Of a stretch of 64,000 bases of DNA, positions 17,414 to 26,167 are shown piece by piece (the stretch's first letter is position 1; each line of letters begins with the position of its first letter). Both the position numbers and the translations under genes were made by a program. Source of the stretch: an uncultured Aequorivita sp. (GTDB lineage: Bacteria > Bacteroidota > Bacteroidia > Flavobacteriales > Flavobacteriaceae); the NCBI GenBank assembly GCA_937125455.1, contig CAKZLK010000043.1, forward strand, positions 1 to 64,000, given 5' to 3'. The notes under the pieces are model-generated. The model made no database searches. It was not told the DNA's origin and worked only from the letters and a program-made list of their open reading frames with translations.

Positions 17414-17803
17414 CTAAAAATTAAATTTTATAAAACCATCCTTATATACTTCAAAAATATAATCGCCTTCAATCAATAGCAGTACTACCAAATACGCAAT
17501 CAAGAACAAAGAGGTCCATATAACGGCTCTTCTAAGCCCATTGGTCTCATCGCGCATGTGCATAAAGTCCCAAGTAATATAATATGCTTTAAAAAGTGTA
17601 AGTAAAATAAAGATCCAGTTAAGAAGTTTTAGGGCTAAAAAATGATGATCCACCAAGAATGATGGTCGTATTATACCTAATGCTACTTCTACTGTGGTAA
17701 CAATGGAAAGTACTATAAAAACTCCCCAGATTTTGCTTACGTTCGATTTGAACTTGAGCGTACCTCTAAAAATTGCTAGCTTATGTGCTTGTTCGTGTGC
17801 CAT
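17414..17803 (-). CDS. Cytochrome c oxidase subunit IV family protein
   Basis: A 129-residue membrane protein with three transmembrane helices (about residues 25-45, 55-75 and 92-112) and the family pattern TVEVALGIIRP...LLNWIFILLTLFKAYYITWDFMHMRDE. It is a small accessory subunit thought to stabilise the oxidase core. It is the last gene of the unit that starts at ctaB and is followed by a terminator. Confidence 0.88.
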   Translation of the reverse strand: MAHEQAHKLAIFRGTLKFKSNVSKIWGVFIVLSIVTTVEVALGIIRPSFLVDHHFLALKLLNWIFILLTLFKAYYITWDFMHMRDETNGLRRAVIWTSLFLIAYLVVLLLIEGDYIFEVYKDGFIKFNF

Positions 17804-17820
17804 TTTCTATTATAAATATT

Positions 17821-18804
17821 TTATACAAGATAAAAGAATGTAAATACAAATACCCATACCAAATCCACAAAGTGCCAGTACAGTCCAACTTTTTCGACCA
17901 TTTCATAATGGCCACGGCGTTCGTAGGTACCTATTATTACGTTGAAAAATATAATACAGTTAATCAGTACTCCTGTGAATACGTGGAATCCGTGAAAACC
18001 AGTAATAAAGAAGAAAAAGTCTGCAAAAAGCGGATGTCCGTATTCATTGTGGCGAAGGTTTGCACCTTCCACAACCATTTGACCATCATTTACAACCTTT
18101 GCAATCGATTCTTCTCGATTTAAAATTATGTGGTGTCCATGCTCATCTTTATGCTGAACTCTAACCAAAAGATTATCATTGGCTAAAAAGCCTTCCTTAA
18201 CCTGTTCAAATGATACACTTGGGTAATATTCTGATTCGCCTTCAAACCATATTCCGTTTTCACGTGTTTGTTCTGTTCGTTCCCCTTTTGCAGGTGCAGC
18301 AAAGTCACGAAGTGCAACGCGCTCCCCATCTTTATCTAAAAACTGAACAATCTGTCCTCCTTTCGTTTCTATTGCTCCAAAATCTCCTTTTATAAAGGTA
18401 TTCCACTCCCAAGCTTGCGAGCCCAAGAAAATAAGACCTCCTATAATGGTTAGAAACATATAGAGTATAACCTTATTTTGTTGCATTTTATGCCCTGCAT
18501 CCACAGCCAAAACCATGGTTACAGATGAAAAAATCAAAATAAAGGTCATAAATGCAACATAGTACATTGGTGCATCTACTCCGTGAAGAAACGGAAAGTG
18601 GGTAAAAACTTCATCGGGAATTGGCCAAGCATCCACAAATTTGAATCTTGAAAATCCATAAGAGGCAAGAAATCCTGAAAATGTCAGTGCATCAGAAACG
18701 ATGAAAAACCACATCATCATTTTACCGTAACTGGCTTTTAACGGATGATTTCCACCACCCCAGGTTTTTCCTTCCGTACCTGTTTTAACAACAGTTGCTT
18801 CCAT
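17821..18804 (-). CDS. Cytochrome c oxidase subunit III with a large internal insertion
   Basis: A 327-residue heme-copper oxidase subunit III. The N-terminal helices include KMMMWFFIVSDALTFSGFLASY, and the C-terminal part has FFFFITGFHGFHVFTGV and GLYWHFVDLVWVFVFTFFYLV, the family hallmark. Between helices, residues about 141-250 form a hydrophilic insertion with KGGQIVQFLDKDGERVALRD and DEHGHHIILNREESIA. The insertion explains the length against about 190-260 residues for a compact subunit III. It follows a second, compact subunit III gene and precedes subunit IV. Confidence 0.92.
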   Translation of the reverse strand: MEATVVKTGTEGKTWGGGNHPLKASYGKMMMWFFIVSDALTFSGFLASYGFSRFKFVDAWPIPDEVFTHFPFLHGVDAPMYYVAFMTFILIFSSVTMVLAVDAGHKMQQNKVILYMFLTIIGGLIFLGSQAWEWNTFIKGDFGAIETKGGQIVQFLDKDGERVALRDFAAPAKGERTEQTRENGIWFEGESEYYPSVSFEQVKEGFLANDNLLVRVQHKDEHGHHIILNREESIAKVVNDGQMVVEGANLRHNEYGHPLFADFFFFITGFHGFHVFTGVLINCIIFFNVIIGTYERRGHYEMVEKVGLYWHFVDLVWVFVFTFFYLV

Positions 18805-18849
18805 AAAAAGAAATTGGTTTTAAATAAGGTTCAAAAATACGTTTAATTT

Positions 18850-19431
18850 TTATTTAACGAAATATAAAAATAAAAACAGGTAAATCCATACTACATCCAC
18901 GAAATGCCAGAAAGTTGCAGCCAGTTCAATGCCAAGGGTTTTACCGTTTTCATATTTTAGTTTATAATGATTATAAATTACAACCGAAAGAGATATTAGC
19001 CCTGCAAAAACGTGTGCTATGTGCAATAGAACCACCAGATATATGAATGAAGTGGTTATGCTACTGGTTGGGCCAGTGAAGTTGTATCCTTCCTTAATAA
19101 TTTCAGAAAAGCCTACAAATTGAAAAACAACGAACAAAACACCAATTAAAAATGTTGTGACTAAAAGAAACATTCCAATACCGTTTTGTTGTTTTTTAAT
19201 AGCGGTAAGCGCAAAATGAATGGTTATGCTACTCACAATTATTAAGACAAGACTAATGTAAAAAGCTTGAGGGATTTCAAAAGTTGATATCCAGTCTGGT
19301 CTTTCCTTGCTTACCACATAAGCACTTGTAAGACCCGCAAAACTCATGGTTAAGCTAATAATACCAAACCAAAGCATGTTTTTCTTTGCTCTATTTACTT
19401 TTATTTGTTGGGTTCCTTCCGTTAAATCCAT
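18850..19431 (-). CDS. Cytochrome c oxidase subunit III (compact form)
   Basis: A 193-residue, five-helix subunit III lacking the first helices of the seven-helix form. It has KNMLWFGIISLTMSFAGLTSAYVVSKERPDW, LLHIAHVFAGLISLSVVIYNHY and the terminal AATFWHFVDVVWIYLFLFLYFVK. The family binds lipids next to subunit I and protects the oxidase from turnover inactivation. It lies 41 bp after ctaB and 45 bp before the longer subunit III paralogue. Both may be part of one oxidase. Confidence 0.92.
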   Translation of the reverse strand: MDLTEGTQQIKVNRAKKNMLWFGIISLTMSFAGLTSAYVVSKERPDWISTFEIPQAFYISLVLIIVSSITIHFALTAIKKQQNGIGMFLLVTTFLIGVLFVVFQFVGFSEIIKEGYNFTGPTSSITTSFIYLVVLLHIAHVFAGLISLSVVIYNHYKLKYENGKTLGIELAATFWHFVDVVWIYLFLFLYFVK

Positions 19432-19472
19432 TTTCAGTTGCGTATAAATTATTTGTAAATAAGGCTAGTTTA

Positions 19473-20372
19473 TCATCTTAGAAATTTATCAGCCACATAA
19501 ATTATCTGCAAAAGCGTAATATAACTAACGCTTGCCAACATTAGTTGCTTAGCGGCTTTTGATGTTTTTTCTTTATAAAGTTGGATCGCGTAATAAGTAA
19601 GGCCAATTCCTAAAAGTCCAATCAAAACTCCAGAGATTGGCGTCAAGAAAAGTTTTCCGGTAATTCCCAAAACTGGAATCAGTGATGCCAGCACTGTCCA
19701 AATGGTATATAAAATCACCTGAACTGCTGTTCCTTTATCTTTTTTTCCATTCGGAAGCATAAAAAACCCTCCTTTTCTGTAATCATCAAAAAGAAACCAT
19801 CCAATGGCCCAAAAATGTGGAAACTGCCAAAAGAATTGAATCATAAACAAGGTTCCAGGTTCAATGCCAAATTTACCTGTTGCAGCAACCCAGCCTAACA
19901 TAAACGGAATAGCCCCCGGGAAAGCTCCCACAAAAACCGAAAGTGGAGTTTTGGTTTTCAAAGGCGTATAAAGACTAACGTACATAAAAATAGAAATGGC
20001 GCCAAACATCGCCGTTATCGGATTGATGGAATAAAGCACAACAATTCCAAGAATGGTTAAGATGGATGCAAGAATAAAGGCAGACTGAACAGTCATCTGC
20101 CCCGCAGGCAGTGGCCTGTTTTTAGTTCGTTCCATAAGCGCATCTAGATCACGCTCAATTATTTGGTTATAAACATTAGAAGCACCCACCATACAGTAAC
20201 CACCAACACACAACAAAAAAAGGATGTAATAATCAATAGAATCAGCACCTAACAAATATCCAGCTACCGAGGAAAACACAACACTTACAGAAAGCCGTAG
20301 TTTTGTAATTTCGGTAAAATTCCTGATAATGGACTTAAATGGTGATTGTGACTGGATAACGGACAAGCTCAT
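19473..20372 (-). CDS. ctaB: Protoheme IX farnesyltransferase (heme O synthase)
   Basis: CtaB (CyoE) farnesylates heme b to heme o, the precursor of heme a. This 299-residue UbiA-family membrane protein has the prenyl-diphosphate-binding NVYNQIIERDLDALMERTKNRPLPAG (N-x3-D-x3-D type) and FWQFPHFWAIGWFLFDDYRKGGFFMLP. The start at 20372 is chosen because a good promoter lies between it and an upstream in-frame ATG at 20417. The extra 15 residues (MEKIQEAYLCAAYKK) therefore overlap promoter DNA. It heads the unit encoding the two subunit III proteins and subunit IV. Confidence 0.95.
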   Translation of the reverse strand: MSLSVIQSQSPFKSIIRNFTEITKLRLSVSVVFSSVAGYLLGADSIDYYILFLLCVGGYCMVGASNVYNQIIERDLDALMERTKNRPLPAGQMTVQSAFILASILTILGIVVLYSINPITAMFGAISIFMYVSLYTPLKTKTPLSVFVGAFPGAIPFMLGWVAATGKFGIEPGTLFMIQFFWQFPHFWAIGWFLFDDYRKGGFFMLPNGKKDKGTAVQVILYTIWTVLASLIPVLGITGKLFLTPISGVLIGLLGIGLTYYAIQLYKEKTSKAAKQLMLASVSYITLLQIIYVADKFLR

Positions 20373-20388
20373 TTTTTTATAGGCTGCG

Positions 20389-20419
20389 CAAAGATACGCT
20401 TCCTGTATTTTTTCCACAA
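20389..20419 (-). promoter_or_regulatory. Promoter of the ctaB unit
   Basis: On the minus strand, TTG (20417-20419) and TATCTTTG (20389-20396) are 20 bp apart and lie 16 bp upstream of the chosen ctaB ATG at 20372. Both elements match the Bacteroidota consensus. Confidence 0.8.
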
Positions 20420-20493
20420 TATATTCTTGACAATCTTATGCTTTTATTTCAGCATTTTTAGTATTTTGAACCAATTTTAAAACTTAAAAAAAT

Positions 20494-21522
20494 ATGTTCT
20501 CTAGATCATTATTAAGCATCGTCTTTTTGTTTTGTTTTTTCACCTCATTTTCTCAAACCGATACTGGGAAAAAAATAAACACCAAGCTCATAAAAGTTAA
20601 CAACGATATTTATATGCTTCAGGGCAAAGGTGGTAATATTGGTTTAAGTTTTGGCAGCAATGGTATTTTTATGATAGACGACCAATATGCTGATGGTATT
20701 GAGCAAATTCAGGAAGATATCAAAAAAAAGAGCGATAAGCCTGTTCGGTTTTTAGTGAATACACATTTCCACGGAGATCATACCGGTGGAAACGCTGCTA
20801 TGGCAGAAACAGGAACCGTAATTTTTTCACAAGAAAATGTTCGCAATCGCCTTCAGGAAATGATGCAGAAAGAAACGAAGAAAATACCTTTGGAGAATCT
20901 TCCAGTAATTACCTTTTCTGAAGATCTTTCTTTTTATTTCAACGGAGAAAAAATATATGTTTTTCATGTGCACAATGCACATACTGACGGCGACGCTATG
21001 GTTTATTTTACCGATAGCAACGTTTTGCACACTGGAGACGTTTTTTTTAATGGAAAATATCCATTTATAGATGCAGAAAACGGAGGTACTTTAAAAGGAT
21101 GTGTTGAAGGGCTCGAAAAAGCTTTATTGATAATAAATGAAGACACCAAAATAATTCCAGGCCATGGAGAGGTCGGCACATATAAAGATCTCCAAAAAAC
21201 TATAGATATGTTGTCAATAGTTTATAAAAGAGTATTTACAAATTATATCAACAAAAAGACAGAAGACGAAGTTGCAAAGATGACCGACATAACAAAACAA
21301 TATGACGATAATGGTTATGGCAGTGGTTTTATATCAAAGGAAGCTTTTTTAAGAATGGTATACAAGGAAGTGGCGAATGATCGGAAAGACATTGAAATTA
21401 ATGCCGAAAAAAACAGAAAAGCCCGCGAAAAGATGGAAAAAATGAAAGAGCAGATTAAGCAACAGAAAACCGATCAGCCAAAACCTGCTCAAAATGTAAA
21501 GGGCAGTAATGACATTGATTAA
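20494..21522 (+). CDS. Exported metallo-beta-lactamase-fold hydrolase
   Basis: A 342-residue protein with a signal peptide (MFSRSLLSIVFLFCFFTSFSQ) and the metallo-beta-lactamase zinc site HFHGDH (residues 91-96). NAHTDGDAM, VLHTGDVFF and IIPGHGEVG supply the other ligands. The first motif resembles B3-type and SoxH/cyclase-like hydrolases, but the substrate cannot be assigned from sequence; a beta-lactamase role is possible and unproven. After residue about 300 the tail is lysine-, glutamine- and methionine-rich and probably disordered. The gene is divergent from ctaB and converges on remB, 6 bp apart. Confidence 0.85.
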   Translation: MFSRSLLSIVFLFCFFTSFSQTDTGKKINTKLIKVNNDIYMLQGKGGNIGLSFGSNGIFMIDDQYADGIEQIQEDIKKKSDKPVRFLVNTHFHGDHTGGNAAMAETGTVIFSQENVRNRLQEMMQKETKKIPLENLPVITFSEDLSFYFNGEKIYVFHVHNAHTDGDAMVYFTDSNVLHTGDVFFNGKYPFIDAENGGTLKGCVEGLEKALLIINEDTKIIPGHGEVGTYKDLQKTIDMLSIVYKRVFTNYINKKTEDEVAKMTDITKQYDDNGYGSGFISKEAFLRMVYKEVANDRKDIEINAEKNRKAREKMEKMKEQIKQQKTDQPKPAQNVKGSNDID

Positions 21523-21528
21523 ACTTTA

Positions 21529-23619
21529 TTAAAAATCGTAATACCAGTTGAATAAATCTGTTCTAATACCAAAATTTACCCAACTGGTTTGGTTTTTGAA
21601 AACTGTTTCTGTTTCTAACTTTGGGTCAAAATTCCTGAAAATAAAACTTCCATAAATCTTTAAGTTGGTTGCAGGGTTTATTACATAGCCTGCCTGCACT
21701 TCAGCATGCAAAAAATCGGTAGTGTTCCCTTGGGCCAAATCATTTCCATTATCAGAAATACGGTCATCTTCCGTTCCATAAATATTTCCACCATAAAAAC
21801 TTGAGTCGTCTGGAGTGTTAAATTCAAAACCTCGTTTAGCAACAATAAACTTGGCATCACCATATATTCTTCCTTTTTGGTAACGCGCTATGGCTATAAA
21901 TTCAGAAAAATTTGCTCCGAGTGTATGGGCCATAGACTGGTTGTTGTGTCCATAGTTAAGAACAATTGTATTGTGCGAATATGTGTATGGCCGCACCCTA
22001 TTGTATTCAGTTTGTAAGTAAAGATTTTTTAAACCGAAGGCATCGTAATATTTTAGACCAAGTTGATAGCCCGTTTTGTTTTTATAACTCCCCTTTCCTC
22101 CAAAAACGTCGCTGGTAGAAAACTCATCAATTATAAACTGGCCATAAGCATTTATGCGATCGTTCACTTTATATTTTGTACTAATACCAATAAGCGCATT
22201 ACCACCGCGTGAACCCGTAGAAAATTCTATGGCGCGATAGAAAATAATTGGATTGAGGTAATTAACGTCAAATCCGCGGCCGTTATCATTCTGCCATATT
22301 ACAGATTCAAAAAGGCCAATATTTAATCGTTTTGTGATGTTGTAGCTCAAGTAATGGTTTGCCATGTATTTTGTTCGGAAAGAGCCATCTTCTGTAACTT
22401 CTGGGCGCACATCGCGAAGCGACATCCAAGTGTTTGTATATTTTAATTTCCAAAAAGTAGTATTTATTTTGAAGAACGGGTATGGACTAGCATTATCGCT
22501 GGTAAATAAAGATCGGTAGCCATCTCCAAGAAATGTTTTTCCATGCCCAAATTGAATATTGAAATATTTTGAAGGTGTATATGAAATATGGCCTGTTGCT
22601 ATTGGATAATCGTAGGAATCTGACCTAAACCCCTTCGCAATTCCACGGCCAGGAATAATCGCTGGGTTTCCTCCGTCTGGGCGAATTGACTCTGCATATC
22701 GATTATAATAATCTGCAAAACGACCTTGACTTTCATATATAACACCAAAAAATCCAAGCTGCTTTCCAATGCCACCCTGTGTATAGACCAAGCGCGTATT
22801 ATTGTAAGTATCTATATTCGAGTCAAAGTCCTTTCCAGCTTGCAAATCCACACCAGCATCAAGCGTTACCCAATAGTCTTTTCCTTTTATGGTTACGAGA
22901 TGTTCGTTCCAAAGTTTTCGGCCAAACCACGAAGTCTTGTTTTTTAAAATCTCTTTATTAGCAGCCTCAAAATCGTAATATTTATTTACATCGCTATAAA
23001 CGTAGGGTTTTTGGGCAGTGTGATTGTTAAGACCAACTCGGTTTAAAGCGGGATCAAACAGACTGTAATTATGGTGTGAGAGTGGAATATTTATGTTGCT
23101 TTTATACTCTTCGTTATTATACGGAAGGTTTTCAATTTCATCATATTCGTTTACTAATGCTTCTCTTTCATTTTTCTTAGTAATTTCGGTGGTTTGGATA
23201 ATGCTCTCCCCTGGCGCAACCAACGGAATGGCTATGGGCAAAGTAAACTGAACATAAGCTGGAGAACCATTATAGGTGGCAGGTTCCACCTCGGGTAGTG
23301 ATTCAAAAACCCTACGGGCTTCTTCTTTTAATTCATCATAGATTCCATCAACATATAAAACTTTAAACTTACCCTTTTTTGTTACCTCAAACAGGACATT
23401 TACATTGCCTTTATAGTTTTCTGAAAAAACTTTTTCAGGAACTTGAAAATTCTGAAAAATAAATTGTTGAAGGGTATTATTAAAGCAATCTTCAAGTACG
23501 GTTAAATCTGCATTGGAGCATGCTTTAAAAACAGGATATTTTTCATACTGGGTAGAAGGGGTTTGAGCAAAGGAAATTATTGAAAAACAAAAAAACAAAA
23601 AGAAAAGAAACTGCTTCAT
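21529..23619 (-). CDS. remB: RemB-like outer-membrane beta-barrel protein of gliding motility
   Basis: A 696-residue protein with a signal peptide (MKQFLFFLFFCFSIISFAQ). The N-terminal domain of about 110 residues resembles the TonB C-terminal fold (YPVFKACSNADLTVLEDC...VNVLFEVTKKGKFKVLYV...EARRVFESLPEVEP). A long aromatic-rich region of alternating strands follows, ending in WVNFGIRTDLFNWYYDF, typical of a beta-barrel with a terminal aromatic. Gene order with two TonB-like genes, vanZ, gcvH and sprA matches what I recall for the Flavobacterium johnsoniae remB neighbourhood, and that supports the name. In that species RemB is linked to gliding; its exact job is unclear. Assignment rests on synteny and architecture, not alignment. 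Confidence 0.75.
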   Translation of the reverse strand: MKQFLFFLFFCFSIISFAQTPSTQYEKYPVFKACSNADLTVLEDCFNNTLQQFIFQNFQVPEKVFSENYKGNVNVLFEVTKKGKFKVLYVDGIYDELKEEARRVFESLPEVEPATYNGSPAYVQFTLPIAIPLVAPGESIIQTTEITKKNEREALVNEYDEIENLPYNNEEYKSNINIPLSHHNYSLFDPALNRVGLNNHTAQKPYVYSDVNKYYDFEAANKEILKNKTSWFGRKLWNEHLVTIKGKDYWVTLDAGVDLQAGKDFDSNIDTYNNTRLVYTQGGIGKQLGFFGVIYESQGRFADYYNRYAESIRPDGGNPAIIPGRGIAKGFRSDSYDYPIATGHISYTPSKYFNIQFGHGKTFLGDGYRSLFTSDNASPYPFFKINTTFWKLKYTNTWMSLRDVRPEVTEDGSFRTKYMANHYLSYNITKRLNIGLFESVIWQNDNGRGFDVNYLNPIIFYRAIEFSTGSRGGNALIGISTKYKVNDRINAYGQFIIDEFSTSDVFGGKGSYKNKTGYQLGLKYYDAFGLKNLYLQTEYNRVRPYTYSHNTIVLNYGHNNQSMAHTLGANFSEFIAIARYQKGRIYGDAKFIVAKRGFEFNTPDDSSFYGGNIYGTEDDRISDNGNDLAQGNTTDFLHAEVQAGYVINPATNLKIYGSFIFRNFDPKLETETVFKNQTSWVNFGIRTDLFNWYYDF

Positions 23620-23673
23620 CGGGCTAATGATTGTTTATTGCCGAAAGATACAGTTTTTTTATAATGACTAGAT

Positions 23674-23708
23674 TCAAAAAAAGCTCCCATTTTTACAGGG
23701 AGCTTCTC
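23674..23708 (-). terminator. Terminator after the second TonB-like gene
   Basis: On the minus strand the arms AAGCTCCC and GGGAGCTT enclose a 9-base loop and are followed by a run of T. It starts about 20 bp after the stop codon at 23727 and separates this gene from remB. Confidence 0.8.
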
Positions 23709-23726
23709 TTTTGTATTTAAAATATG

Positions 23727-24503
23727 CTACTGAATCATAAAAATAATGGGTACGGTATAAAGCACATCCACATTTTTATCACCTTGTTTTCCAGGTTGCA
23801 TAGTTGGCAATTTACCAATTACACGTTGGGCTTCTTTTTTAAGGTTCTCGTCGTTTGAATTTGCAACCACATCAGTCACGAAACCATTTGAATCAATTTT
23901 AAAATTAACATAAATCCTATATTTTTTGTTTGCCTTTAGGTTTTCGAGAAGTTCCTTTCTGAAATTTTTATTGATAAAAGAACTTATTTTTGAAGACATG
24001 CACTCCATCTTTTCATCCTTGGTTCCTAAGGATTCACATCCTGGATAAACTGGAACAAATTCTACACTTATCATGCTTCTTGGCTTTGCGGGTTTATCTC
24101 CGGCGTTATCTATAGTTGGCTTTGGAAGTTCAATCACTGGAGCATTAGTAGCTGCAATTGGAGTTTCAACATTAGGATCTGTATTTGGTTTAACAAGAAA
24201 GGTACTGCTTTTAACTACTTTTTGAATTGGCGATCGTTTCTCAGTTACGTTTTTTAAAACATCAACAGGTTTGGGTTTATCAACATCAATTACATAATGG
24301 ATTATAGGTGGTTCAGATATACCACTGGAAGTTGGCGGCTCATATGCTGCAGTCTTCATTTGAAAATCAGTCTGCATTACGAAGAAAACAATCAGTAAAC
24401 TTGCGATTACACCAATCTGGAAAAACAAACGTGAATTCCATTTGATATTGATTTGCTTTTTGTCGGCTCTTTTGTTTCGGGCAATTTTTGTTATTGTTTT
24501 CAT
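23727..24503 (-). CDS. TonB-like energy transducer family protein (second copy)
   Basis: 258 residues from the ATG at 24503; an upstream ATG at 24542 would add 13 residues in front of the basic cytoplasmic start and is less likely. The layout is a basic N-terminus, one transmembrane helix (LFFQIGVIASLLIVFFVMQ), a proline-rich periplasmic linker (about residues 60-150) and a TonB C-terminal domain. That domain runs from FVPVYPGCESLGTKDEKMEC to LPTMQPGKQGDKNVDVLYTVPIIFMIQ. Two cysteines about 12 residues apart could form a disulfide. It is clearly paralogous to the next gene upstream. TonB proteins transmit proton-motive force to outer-membrane transporters; the partner here is unknown. Confidence 0.85.
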   Translation of the reverse strand: MKTITKIARNKRADKKQINIKWNSRLFFQIGVIASLLIVFFVMQTDFQMKTAAYEPPTSSGISEPPIIHYVIDVDKPKPVDVLKNVTEKRSPIQKVVKSSTFLVKPNTDPNVETPIAATNAPVIELPKPTIDNAGDKPAKPRSMISVEFVPVYPGCESLGTKDEKMECMSSKISSFINKNFRKELLENLKANKKYRIYVNFKIDSNGFVTDVVANSNDENLKKEAQRVIGKLPTMQPGKQGDKNVDVLYTVPIIFMIQ

Positions 24504-24557
24504 AATGAATGGATTTAAAAGGTTAATGCATTTGAAGTACAACTGTTATGCCAAAAC

Positions 24558-24597
24558 GAAAAAACCCTGCATTTACAGGAGTAAATACAGGGTTTTC
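24558..24597 (-). terminator. Terminator after the first TonB-like gene
   Basis: The arms AAAACCCTG and CAGGGTTTT, extended by ATTTAC/GTAAAT, close on a short loop and are followed by T-rich sequence on the minus strand. It begins about 20 bp past the stop at 24617. Confidence 0.8.
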
Positions 24598-24616
24598 AGA
24601 ATTAGTAAATTTATTT

Positions 24617-25339
24617 TTACTGAATATCAAATATTATTGGAAGTGAATAAAGTACCCCAACTGGTTTTCCGCGTTGTTTCCCAGGAGTCATGTTAGGTAG
24701 TGATTGCACAACATCTACTGCTTCTTTTTCAAGCCTTGGATGCGGAGCTCGAGCACGAACATCTATCACCTTTCCGTTTTTATCAATTTTAAACTGAACT
24801 GCAATACGCTGTCTGCCTTCCAATCCAAGATCTGAAGCTAGATCAGTATTAAATTTTTTGTTTATAAAATCACTAATCTTAGAAGACATGCATTTCTTTT
24901 TTGCATCATTTCCTTTTTCATTTTCACAACCTGGGTAAATAGGTACATTTTCAATTACTGCAAAAGGAACATCAGCGATTTCTTCTTCAACTACTTCTTC
25001 TTTAATCTCTTTAACCTCCACAATTTTTTCATCTTGTTTTGCTTCAGTAGATTCTATTATGGTTTCTTCCACTTCATCTTCATCTTCAATAACTTCAATT
25101 ACTTCTGGTGCTGGCGGTGGTGGCGGTGGTGGCGGTGGTGGTGTTAATTGTTGTGTGATTGGAATTTCTTCTTCCAATTCATCACCAACGTCCAGTTTTC
25201 CATAGTCGTTATTAGATTTATCGTAAGACTTCCATTCAATTGCTTGCCAAGCAAAGAAAAGCATTACTACCATTCCAAGTTGGAAAAAGAGCATGCTTCT
25301 TCGACTAACGTCTGCTTTCGGATTTTTTTTGGGTTCCAT
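24617..25339 (-). CDS. TonB-like energy transducer family protein (first copy)
   Basis: A 240-residue TonB-like protein with a cytoplasmic basic start, one transmembrane helix (MLFFQLGMVVMLFFAWQAIEW) and a linker containing a run of ten prolines (about residues 68-77), then an acidic stretch with many Glu-Val repeats. The C-terminal domain runs from NVPIYPGCENEKGNDAKKKC to LPNMTPGKQRGKPVGVLYSLPIIFDIQ. The proline-acidic linker differs from its neighbour's, while the C-terminal domain is closely similar. It has its own terminator, so the two TonB-like genes look independently transcribed. Confidence 0.9.
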   Translation of the reverse strand: MEPKKNPKADVSRRSMLFFQLGMVVMLFFAWQAIEWKSYDKSNNDYGKLDVGDELEEEIPITQQLTPPPPPPPPPPAPEVIEVIEDEDEVEETIIESTEAKQDEKIVEVKEIKEEVVEEEIADVPFAVIENVPIYPGCENEKGNDAKKKCMSSKISDFINKKFNTDLASDLGLEGRQRIAVQFKIDKNGKVIDVRARAPHPRLEKEAVDVVQSLPNMTPGKQRGKPVGVLYSLPIIFDIQ

Positions 25340-25405
25340 AATAGTGGTTTTAACTTGTTGCTAAAATATAGAAATTATCATTCAATTTAAAACTTAATTG
25401 AAATT

Positions 25406-25804
25406 TTAAGTTTTAAAACTATTTTTTATTCGCTTGAAAAAAAAGATTCCTAGCAATGAGCCAATTAGGTTTGCACATACATCAAAAATATCTGCACTGC
25501 GCGAAGCCGTGAACTGGCCTTGTAATATCTCAATTATTATGCCATAAAGCAATATCGTAAGCAATAGCACCTGTATCCATTTAGCATCAAGCTGAAAATC
25601 CATTTTAGTATAAAAATAAATCAGCCATAAATTAATTAGGATAAAATAGAGCAAACAATGAACTATTTTATCTGCAGCCGAAAAATTTATATTAGGCAGA
25701 TCAGAACCAGGGATAAAGAACAGTAAAGTTATGGCGCAAGTATAAAATACTGCTAGAATCAAAAGGTTTCTACGCCCCAATAAGTGCTTTATATGCTGTA
25801 TCAT
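25406..25804 (-). CDS. VanZ family membrane protein
   Basis: A 132-residue protein with four transmembrane helices and the VanZ-like pattern: [36 protein letters not shown], then [37 protein letters not shown]. The family is named after the teicoplanin-resistance gene vanZ, but stand-alone members have no settled function. The gene overlaps the 3' end of gcvH by 35 bp, indicating coupled translation. It ends the maeB-ruvA-sprA-gcvH-vanZ group. Confidence 0.88.
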   Translation of the reverse strand: MIQHIKHLLGRRNLLILAVFYTCAITLLFFIPGSDLPNINFSAADKIVHCLLYFILINLWLIYFYTKMDFQLDAKWIQVLLLTILLYGIIIEILQGQFTASRSADIFDVCANLIGSLLGIFFFKRIKNSFKT

Positions 25805-26150
25805 CCAATAGCTCAGCTATTTCATCGGGGTTTGAAATTTTCATTTTTATCATCCAACCCTCACCATAGGCATCTGAGTTTACCTTTTCAGGTTCAGACT
25901 CAAGGGATTCGTTAAATTCTATAATTTCCCCCGATAATGGCAAAAACAAATCTGAAACCGTTTTTACGGCCTCAACTGTTCCGAATACTTGTTCTTTGTC
26001 CAAAGTTTCGCCTACGGATTCAATTTCCACATATACAATATCGCCGAGCTCACCTTGTGCAAAATCGGTAACTCCAACGGTTGCAATATCACCTTCAATT
26101 TTAACCCACTCGTGGTCATTTGTATACTTTAAATTAGCTGGTACATTCAT
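25770..26150 (-). CDS. gcvH: Glycine cleavage system H protein
   Basis: GcvH carries the lipoyl arm that shuttles aminomethyl groups among the P, T and L proteins. The 126-residue protein has the lipoylation motif [14 protein letters not shown] with the modified lysine at residue 63. It also has [32 protein letters not shown] near the start and the family ending YKALIGA. It lies 17 bp after sprA and overlaps vanZ. No gcvP or gcvT is in the window. Confidence 0.97.
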   Translation of the reverse strand: MNVPANLKYTNDHEWVKIEGDIATVGVTDFAQGELGDIVYVEIESVGETLDKEQVFGTVEAVKTVSDLFLPLSGEIIEFNESLESEPEKVNSDAYGEGWMIKMKISNPDEIAELLDDTAYKALIGA

Positions 26151-26167
26151 AGTTATATAAGAGTTTC

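Noticed and set aside
20373-20417. Earlier in-frame ATG for heme O synthase at 20417
   Set aside because: A full promoter (TTG-N20-TATCTTTG) lies between it and the next ATG, so the extra residues would be untranslated promoter DNA.
20494-21522. Acquired carbapenemase gene
   Set aside because: The metallo-beta-lactamase fold is clear, but the sequence has a long Lys/Gln-rich tail, no mobile context and is better described as an unspecified exported hydrolase.
25085-25140. GGT/GGC-type tandem repeat as a possible structural or CRISPR-like repeat
   Set aside because: It encodes the ten-proline run of the TonB-like linker; it is a coding microsatellite without spacers.
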